This document shows positions 23,261 to 28,864 of a stretch of 28,864 bases of DNA, in pieces (position 1 is the first letter of the stretch; the number at the start of each line of letters is the position of its first letter). A program made the translations under genes and the position numbers. The notes beneath the pieces are model-generated. The model did no database searches and was not told the origin of the DNA. It saw nothing but the letters and a program-made list of their open reading frames with translations. This DNA is from an uncultured Clostridia bacterium (GTDB lineage Bacteria; Bacillota; Clostridia; TANB77; CAG-508), in contig CAKPPS010000017.1 in assembly GCA_934177795.1 (NCBI GenBank), positions 1 through 28,864 of the forward strand, read 5' to 3'.

Positions 23261-24673
23261 ATGAAAAAAATAAAAATAACTACAATTATACTATTAATAA
23301 TATTAGTTGTAATGGTTTCTTTTTTTGGAATATATACAAAAGTGCAAAACAGAATGGAAAACAAAGTAAAAGAATATTCTTTGGATATGGACCTAAAAGG
23401 AGCAAGATATATTAAATTATCTGTAAACAAAGAAAATAAAGATGTTGTAAAAGATGCAGATGGAAACGAAGTAGAATCTAGTGAGAGTTTAACAGATGAA
23501 GAAATTCAAGAAAAAGGTTATACAAAAGAAAGTGTAGCAATTAATAAAGATGAAGATATGAATGAAGAAAATTACAAAAGAGTAAAAGAAGTAATAGAAA
23601 AAAGATTAGCAGATGAAAATGTAACAGGATATGAATTTTCTTTAAATAATGAGAATGGAGATATATTAGTTCAGATACCAGAAGATGATAATACAGATGA
23701 AGTAGTAACTAATATAAAAACAGTAGGTAAGTTTGAAATAATTGATTCAGATACAAAAGAAGTATTAATGGATAATGGAGATATAAAATCGGCAAGTGTA
23801 ATGTATGGTTCAAGTTCTTCAAGTACATCTCAAGGAACTACAATATATTTGGATATTGAATTTAACAAACAAGGAACAGAAAAATTAAAAAATATTAGTA
23901 CAACTTATGTAAAATCTGAAAATAATACTACAACAAATACAACAAATGAAACTACATCAACAACTGAAAAGAAAATTACAATGAAGGTTGATGATCAAGA
24001 GATAATGTCAACAAGTTTTGATAAAGAATTAAGTAATGGAAAACTTCAATTATCAATTGGAAGTGCATCAACAGATAATGCAACATTAGAAAAATATGAA
24101 AAACAAGCAAGAGAAATGGCAAGTGTATTAGATAGTGGTAATATGCCATTAGAATACAAATTAGATACAAATGAATATAGATTGTCAGATATTACAAATG
24201 ACCAATTAAAATATATAGGTATAGCAGTAGCAGGTATTATTCTAATAGGTTGTATATTGTATTGTGTAAAATATAAACTTAATGGGCTATTATCAGCTAT
24301 AAGCTTTATAGGATTAATAGGTATTTATATGTTAGTAATTAGATATACAAATGTAATAATATCTATTCAGGGAATATTAGGAATAATGTCAGTAATTATA
24401 TTAAATTACATTTTGGTAAATAAAATATTATCAAATATAAAGAATAGTGAAGATTCAAAAAATATAGAAAATGTAAAATTTGGAATAAAAGAAGCATATA
24501 AAGAATTCTTTGTAAAAATAATTCCAATATGTATATCAGTAGTAATCTTTTGTTTTGCAAGTTGGTCAACATTCAGCAGTTTTGGAATGATAATGTTCTG
24601 GGGAATTTTAATAATGGCTTTATATAATTTCTTAATAACATCAACATTATTAAAAATAATAACAGAAAAATAG
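23261..24673 (+). CDS. secD: SecD-like protein-export membrane protein
   Basis: A 470-residue protein of the SecD/SecF family, which helps Sec-dependent export using the ion gradient. One N-terminal helix (residues 5-25), then SLDMDLKGARYIKLSVNK (the family DLKGG-type motif, here DLKGA), a large outside domain with EENYKRVKEVIEKRLADENVTG and DILVQIPEDDNTDEV, a Ser/Thr/Asn-rich insertion near residues 225-240, then about five helices from residue 320 on. The sequence is diverged in the membrane part. ATG 23261 with AGAAAGGA upstream. secF follows after 13 bases. Confidence 0.85.
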   Translation: MKKIKITTIILLIILVVMVSFFGIYTKVQNRMENKVKEYSLDMDLKGARYIKLSVNKENKDVVKDADGNEVESSESLTDEEIQEKGYTKESVAINKDEDMNEENYKRVKEVIEKRLADENVTGYEFSLNNENGDILVQIPEDDNTDEVVTNIKTVGKFEIIDSDTKEVLMDNGDIKSASVMYGSSSSSTSQGTTIYLDIEFNKQGTEKLKNISTTYVKSENNTTTNTTNETTSTTEKKITMKVDDQEIMSTSFDKELSNGKLQLSIGSASTDNATLEKYEKQAREMASVLDSGNMPLEYKLDTNEYRLSDITNDQLKYIGIAVAGIILIGCILYCVKYKLNGLLSAISFIGLIGIYMLVIRYTNVIISIQGILGIMSVIILNYILVNKILSNIKNSEDSKNIENVKFGIKEAYKEFFVKIIPICISVVIFCFASWSTFSSFGMIMFWGILIMALYNFLITSTLLKIITEK

Positions 24674-24686
24674 GAGGATTTGGTAG

Positions 24687-25352
24687 ATGAAACAATCAAA
24701 CAAAAGCAATAAGATAAAAATATTAATCATCATGTTAATAATTATAATAGGAATAATAATGGTTGCAATAAAAGGTTTTAACTTTGATTTAAAATATAAA
24801 AATACTCAAAGTATAGAATTACACTTACAAACACAATTTAATATAAGTGATATTAAAAATATAACAAATGAAGTGTTAGGTAAACAAAAAGTAATGATAC
24901 AAAAAGTAGAAGTGTATGAAGAATCAGTATTAATAACATCAACATCAATTTCAGATGAACAAAAAAATGATATAATAACAAAAATAAATGAAAAATATGG
25001 TTTAGAATTAAAAGCAGAAGATACTACAATAGAAAATGTAGCACATACTAAAGGAAGAGATATTATAAAACCTTATATGGTTCAATTTATAATAGCAACA
25101 ATTGTAACTTTAGTGTATATGGGTATAAGATATTATAAATTAAATGCTATTAAGTCAATAGCAAGAACTTTAGGAACATTGATGATAGCACAAATAGTTC
25201 TATTCAGTATTATAGCTATAACTAGAATACCAATTGGTAGATTAACAATACCAATGGTTATAATAGTTTATTTAACAACATTATATATAATGGCTTCTAA
25301 ATTAGAACAAGAGTTAAAAGAGAAAAAAATACAAGAAACAGAAAATAAATAG
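24687..25352 (+). CDS. secF: SecF-like protein-export membrane protein (short, diverged)
   Basis: A 221-residue partner of the SecD-like protein. One N-terminal helix (residues 10-27), then GFNFDLKYKNTQSIELHL (a diverged form of the FxxG(I/V)DFxGG motif of SecF), a small outside domain, and three or four helices from residue 130 (MVQFIIATIVTLVYMGIRY; TLGTLMIAQIVLFSIIAI; TIPMVIIVYLTTLYIM). It is shorter than typical SecF of about 290 or more residues, so one or two helices may be absent. GGAGG 10 bases before ATG. Assignment rests on pairing with secD and topology. Confidence 0.75.
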   Translation: MKQSNKSNKIKILIIMLIIIIGIIMVAIKGFNFDLKYKNTQSIELHLQTQFNISDIKNITNEVLGKQKVMIQKVEVYEESVLITSTSISDEQKNDIITKINEKYGLELKAEDTTIENVAHTKGRDIIKPYMVQFIIATIVTLVYMGIRYYKLNAIKSIARTLGTLMIAQIVLFSIIAITRIPIGRLTIPMVIIVYLTTLYIMASKLEQELKEKKIQETENK

Positions 25353-25356
25353 TAAC

Positions 25357-25398
25357 AAAATAAGATGTGTAAAAAACTAAATTTACACATCTTATTTT
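25357..25398. terminator. Bidirectional terminator between secF and mutS2
   Basis: A perfect 17-bp stem: AAAATAAGATGTGTAAA (25357-25373) with TTTACACATCTTATTTT (25382-25398), loop of 8. T-rich on one side and A-rich on the other, serving both convergent transcripts. Confidence 0.9.
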
Positions 25399-25406
25399 AA
25401 AAAATA

Positions 25407-27772
25407 TTAATGTTTAAGTTCAACAACAGTGACTCCCATTTCTCCTTCTCCAAAAGAACCGCATTCTAAAAGTTGAAACATGAGGATTTTTCCTCAAAAA
25501 ATTATGAATGCCATTTTTTAATTTGCCAGTTCCTTTGCCATGTATAATCCTTACTGTATTTAGCTTAGCTAAAGAACAATCATCAAGATATTTGTCTATA
25601 ATAAAAGTGGCTTCTTCAACATTCATTCCAATTACATTTATTTCAGGTTTAACATTCATACTTTTATGAAAAGAATTTTTTGAACCAGAAATATGTTTAT
25701 GAGTATTTGTGTCTCCCTTGTTTTCAGTAAGCGTTAAAGAAGAGATTGGTAAGCTAATTTTAATACTACCTATTTGAACTTGTACTTCATCATTTTTAGA
25801 AATATTAGACATAATAATTCCAGGTTGATTAAATGAATTAACAAATACATTAGCACCAATTTTAATTTTTTCTTTATCAATATTATTAAGAGGTTGAGTG
25901 GTGTCAACTGTATCATTAGTTTTTATTTGTTTAATTTTATCATTTAAAGAATTACGTAGCTTGTTTAAATCTTTAGAATTTGTTGTAGATGATAATTTGT
26001 TTATAATGTCATTAGCATCTTCTTTAGCTTCTAATAATATATTTCGAGCTTGGATTTTTGCATTCTTAATAATTTCTTTTTCTTCTTTTATTTTTTCAGT
26101 ATTTTGATTTTCTAATTCTATTCGTAATGCAGATATTTTTTTCGATTCAATACTTATTTTTTCTTTTTCTCTTTCAAGTTCTAGTTTATCATAATAAATA
26201 CTTTTTAAAAGTTCTTCAAATTCAATATCTTTAGAAGACATTGAATTTTTAGCTTTATTTATAATATCATCACTTAAACCTAGTTTACGACTAATTTCAA
26301 ATGCATTGCTTTTGCCAGGAACACCGATTAAAAGTTTGTAAGTAGGGGATAGTGTTTCAATGTTAAATTCAACAGAAGCATTTTCAAAATTTGGAGTTAC
26401 TAAAGCATATTTTTTAAGTTCAGGATAATGAGTAGTAGCAATAGTAAGTGAATGTATTTGTTGAAAATAGTCTAAAATAGATATAGCAAGATTGGCACCT
26501 TCAACTGGGTCTGTACCAGAGCCTAATTCATCTACTAAAATTAAAGAATTTTCATTAGCGTTTTTAATAATATCAACAATATTTGTTATATGAGAAGAAA
26601 AAGTACTTAAAGAATCTGCAATACTTTGGTCATCACCGATATCTGCAAAAATATTGTCAAAAATGTGAATACTAGATGATTCATCAGCAGGTATATTTAA
26701 TCCACTACATGCCATGCAGGTAAGTAATCCAACAGTCTTTAAGGTTACAGTTTTTCCGACCAGTATTTGGCCCCGTAATTAGTAAAGTTGAAAACTGTTT
26801 TCCTAATTCAATAGAAATAGGTACAACTTTATCAGGAGAAATTAAAGGATGTCGAGCATTTATTAAATTAATTCTTTTTTCATTATTAATAATAGGTGTT
26901 ATTCCATTTATTTGGTTTGAATATTTAGCTTTAGCAAATATTAAATCTAATTTTGAAATAATCTCTAAATCTAATTTTATTTCATTAACGTAAGGATAAA
27001 ATAAACTAGATAATATTTGCAAAATTTTTTCTATTTCAAGTGCTTCTTCCTTTTTTAGTTGATTAATTTCATTATTTAATTCAAAAATAGATATTGGTTC
27101 AATAAATAATGTTGAACCAGCATTAGAAATATCATGGACAAATCCCTTCACATAACTACGGTATTCTTCTTTTACGGGAATAACAAAACGTTCATTTCTA
27201 ATCGTTACTAGATTTTCCTGAATATACTTAGAAAAACTTGGGGAATGTATCATTGAATTCAATTTAGAACGAATAGTTTGTTCGAGATTTTTTATTTTCT
27301 TTCTAATTTTATACAATTCAGTAGAGGCTTTATCATCAATTGTATTCTCGTCAATAATAGCAGAAGAAATTTTATTGGTTATACCATCATTAGAATACAA
27401 TTGAGAAAATAAATTTGACAAAATAGGAAAATCAGATTTATCTATGTAATCTTTTGAAAAATATTCTTTTAATGATTTTGCACATAAAAATACATTATTC
27501 AAATCTAATAAAGCTTTTAGATTTAGTGAATGTTGACTTTCTAGATTAATTAGATAAATACTAATATCTGAAATATTAAAAAAGGAAGGAGTAGAATTTC
27601 TGTAAATTAAATTGACAGCTTCATTAGTTTCATTAAGTTTATTAGATACTATTGCAGGATTATTGTATATTTGTAAATTTAAAGCTAAATCCTTACCTAG
27701 TGTAGTAGTACAGCAAGTACTAAGATTGCTAAGAACTTTATTAAATTCTAATTTAGATATGTAATTATTCAT
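25407..27772 (-). CDS. mutS2: MutS2 ATPase/endonuclease, read through two +1 frame changes at CGG
   Basis: DNA-structure- or ribosome-collision-acting MutS homologue. Start ATG 27772-27770 is behind GAAAGGAG. Reading through both CGG sites gives 787 residues, normal for MutS2. Order: N-terminal clamp/helical region; Walker A GPNTGGKT near 334-341; Walker B ILVDELGSGTDPVEGA; the ATTHYPELKKYA switch; GVPGKSNAFEIS; a long coiled coil; and a C-terminal Smr nuclease domain with INVIGMNVEEA and IIHGKGTGKL. The first CGG (26758-26756) falls inside Walker A: the unshifted frame gives NTGRKNCN and stops after 16 codons. The second (25461-25459) is in the tail: shifted, it gives FRMGSFGEGEMGVTVVELKH, which fits the family ending; unshifted, it gives WRRRNGSHCC. 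No other lesion is visible. Confidence 0.9.
25458..25461 (-). other. +1 frame-change site CGGT in the mutS2 tail
   Basis: AGA ATG CGG TTC in frame. Skipping the C gives GGT TCT TTT GGA and the family-like ending with GVTVVEL, stop TAA at 25409-25407. Confidence 0.78.
26755..26758 (-). other. +1 frame-change site CGGA in mutS2 Walker A
   Basis: ACT GGT CGG AAA in the 5' frame. Reading GGT, then GGA, then AAA ACT restores GPNTGGKT, where both glycines and the Lys are needed for ATP binding. Confidence 0.8.
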
Positions 27773-27801
27773 AAAAACTCCTTTCAATATTATATTACAT
27801 T

Positions 27802-27831
27802 AAAAAAGAAGAATTAATCTTCTTCTTTTTT
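27802..27831. terminator. Terminator after the small minus-strand gene
   Basis: Perfect 12-bp stem 27802-27813 (AAAAAAGAAGAA) with 27820-27831, loop TTAATC. The minus-strand stop codon lies in the loop. mutS2 starts 30 bases further along the minus strand, so it is reached by read-through or an unseen promoter. Confidence 0.7.
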
Positions 27832-27984
27832 AACAGATTTTTTTTCTTTAGGTATTACAATATTTTTTGGTTTCTTTTCGTCAGTATTGTGAGGCTTTAA
27901 AGGACTGATATGATTATGAACTGGAGATATGTTTAAATCATGGTCATCACCAGATATAATCTCAATTTTTTTATTTTCACTCAT
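27814..27984 (-). CDS. Small acidic/basic protein of unknown function
   Basis: A 56-residue protein starting MSENKKIEIISGDDHDLNIS and ending in a Lys/Glu-rich tail (KKSVKKEED), with three His residues in the middle. ATG 27984-27982 has AAGGGGG upstream, and a TTGAAC/TATCAT promoter lies about 60 bases further up, which supports a real gene. It is hydrophilic and probably unstructured. I do not recognise a function. Confidence 0.7.
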   Translation of the reverse strand: MSENKKIEIISGDDHDLNISPVHNHISPLKPHNTDEKKPKNIVIPKEKKSVKKEED

Positions 27985-28043
27985 CTGAAAGTTCCCCCTT
28001 ATTTTTAACTTATATATAATAAATTAAACATTTAATTGTACTT

Positions 28044-28072
28044 ATGATACCACAAAATAAATAACAGTTCAA
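28044..28072 (-). promoter_or_regulatory. Minus-strand promoter for the small gene and perhaps mutS2
   Basis: Read on the minus strand: TTGAAC (28072-28067), 17 bases, TATCAT (28049-28044) with TGG before it (extended -10). Confidence 0.65.
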
Positions 28073-28338
28073 TAGTTAAAAATATTTAAATAGGATAAAA
28101 TCATGAAATTTCTTTTTTAGATTGTATAATGTACTTGTATCATGTGTTACACGGGCTTTTTGAAACAAATTTTCAGTGAGATATCAACTAATGACTAAAA
28201 AAAATTTTTTCATGTTTTTATCCTGGCATTTTTTTGTTTTAAATGATAAATTTTCATTTTAAATACAAAAATCGTTCTAAGGGCATTCTGGAGAAAATAA
28301 AATATAATTTAACAATGATGTAAAACTATTTTTTAAGC
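28073..28338. other. Intergenic region without a recognised gene
   Basis: AT-rich DNA with no ORF behind a ribosome site. It holds an isolated plus-strand TATAAT (28125-28130) followed by GTGTTACAC (28144-28152), and A/T runs near 28198-28210. Nothing more can be supported. Confidence 0.5.
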
Positions 28339-28363
28339 AAAAAAAAAGAAACCTCTTTCGAGG
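28339..28363 (-). terminator. Terminator of the minus-strand gene at 28394
   Basis: On the minus strand: CCTC-GAAA-GAGG, a GNRA-type loop, then TTTCTTTTTTTTT. A second A/T hairpin (AAAGAAAA/TTTTCTTT) lies just before it. Confidence 0.75.
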
Positions 28364-28393
28364 AAAAGAAAATATATTTTTCTTTTTTGGCAA

Positions 28394-28639
28394 TTAGAGA
28401 CCCTCCACCTCAAATCTTGACTTCATCTCAGCTTCAGTGCAATCACAGAGAATTGCATAAATTTTTATTGACTGAGGATCCTTGCTGGATGGTTTAACAT
28501 ATTGGTTTACATATTCAGAAAGATTGTACCAGAGATCCTCTGGTGCCCAAAAACCAGAATTGCGTTCCAGCTTTGTAGCCAGTTGCTCTGGAGCAACTTC
28601 CATAATCTGCTTGTAAACTGTTCCGAAACTTCTTGCCAT
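28394..28639 (-). CDS. Small conserved-looking protein of unknown function
   Basis: An 81-residue soluble protein starting MARSFGTVYKQIMEVAPEQL and containing FWAPEDLWYNLSEYVNQYV and IYAILCDCTEAEMKSRF. It has a near-perfect ribosome site (AAGGAGG), its own promoter and a terminator. Base composition is clearly richer in G and C than all neighbours (codons such as GCC, CTC, GTG-rich stretches), suggesting transfer from a less AT-rich donor. Two close cysteines (CDC) are seen but no metal motif. Function unknown. Confidence 0.75.
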   Translation of the reverse strand: MARSFGTVYKQIMEVAPEQLATKLERNSGFWAPEDLWYNLSEYVNQYVKPSSKDPQSIKIYAILCDCTEAEMKSRFEVEGL

Positions 28640-28652
28640 ATTGTTTCCTCCT

Positions 28653-28666
28653 TGCGTAATTACGCA
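28653..28666 (-). promoter_or_regulatory. Perfect 14-bp dyad before the ribosome site
   Basis: TGCGTAATTACGCA is a perfect palindrome directly upstream of the ribosome site of the gene at 28394-28639 and could be an operator. A second inverted pair, TGATGAA/TTCATCA, flanks the region above it (28691-28697 and 28710-28717). Confidence 0.5.
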
Positions 28667-28723
28667 TAATAATATTGTTTATAGCTACTGATGAAACGGA
28701 GTAAAAACGATTCATCACATATA

Positions 28724-28752
28724 ATTATAGCATATTTTACATAAAATTGCAA
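28724..28752 (-). promoter_or_regulatory. Minus-strand promoter of the gene at 28394
   Basis: On the minus strand: TTGCAA (28752-28747), 17 bases, TATAAT (28729-28724). Confidence 0.65.
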
Positions 28753-28864
28753 ATTAATAAAGTTCGTAATCAGGATAAGTATCTGTTGGTCAATTGAAAA
28801 AGTAAATTCTATTTGATAAAAATACAATATAAATAAGTGTTACATTATATCTTATTGTAAGATT
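28753..28864. other. Window end without a recognised gene
   Basis: AT-rich DNA beyond the last promoter. No ORF or clear structure. Confidence 0.5.

Noticed and set aside
7236..27772. Ordinary sequencing error or pseudogene decay as the explanation of the frame changes
   Set aside because: Not fully excluded. It is set aside because all four events create the same in-frame triplet and no other in-frame CGG exists, and no premature stops or other lesions are found in these genes.
7236..27772. Simple reassignment of CGG to another amino acid
   Set aside because: Reassignment would not change frame; here the reading frame shifts by one at each site.
1..28864. CRISPR array or tRNA/rRNA genes
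   Set aside because: No regularly spaced repeats and no cloverleaf or rRNA-like sequence were seen.

Overview
The window is AT-rich DNA from a Gram-positive, probably spore-forming low-GC Clostridia-like bacterium. The evidence is strong GGAGG-type ribosome sites, a division/cell-wall (dcw) gene order, a MurE with the DNPR motif of meso-diaminopimelate-adding enzymes, a GatCAB amidotransferase operon, a sortase, and a single-PASTA penicillin-binding protein remnant next to murE. I cannot name the species.

Bases 1 to about 10,385 are the right-hand part of an integrated mobile element. From left to right it carries the tail of a membrane protein; an ECF sigma factor flanked by two membrane-anchored PepSY-like proteins; a small protein and a tandem ribbon-helix-helix-like protein; a response-regulator-like protein whose start is frame-broken; a long hairpin-rich leader before a Tn916-type sigma-region-4 regulator; a compact structured RNA of about 230 nt; a small membrane protein overlapping a MazF/PemK-type toxin; two small unknown proteins; and two tandem serine recombinases at the right end. 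The element sits inside a penicillin-binding protein gene (SpoVD/PBP2 type). Only the last about 97 codons of that gene remain, immediately upstream of murE.

From 10.8 kb rightwards the chromosome encodes murE-mraY-ftsW-murG (lipid II synthesis and export or polymerisation), a WalK-like histidine kinase, signal peptidase I, a sortase, gatC-gatA-gatB (Gln-tRNA/Asn-tRNA amidation), an HD-domain hydrolase, and secD-secF. Convergent to these lie mutS2 and two small genes on the minus strand. Two intergenic palindromic elements lie between ftsW and murG and between gatB and the HD gene.

The most striking observation concerns translation. Three otherwise well-preserved genes (recombinase 1, the HD protein, and mutS2 twice) are each interrupted by a +1 frame change. 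All four frame changes fall exactly at an in-frame CGG triplet. In a by-eye scan of both strands these are the only in-frame CGG triplets inside any gene I call; about two dozen other CGG trinucleotides occur out of frame without harm. At each site, dropping the C and continuing at GGN restores the family sequence with glycine: the Walker A motif of MutS2, the conserved MutS2 tail, the HD N-terminus, and a PTxGK-like stretch in the recombinase. This suggests that CGG is not an ordinary Arg codon here but a +1 frameshift or quadruplet (CGGN = Gly) signal, shared by chromosome and mobile element. Sequencing error or pseudogene formation must be excluded, but neither easily explains the pattern.
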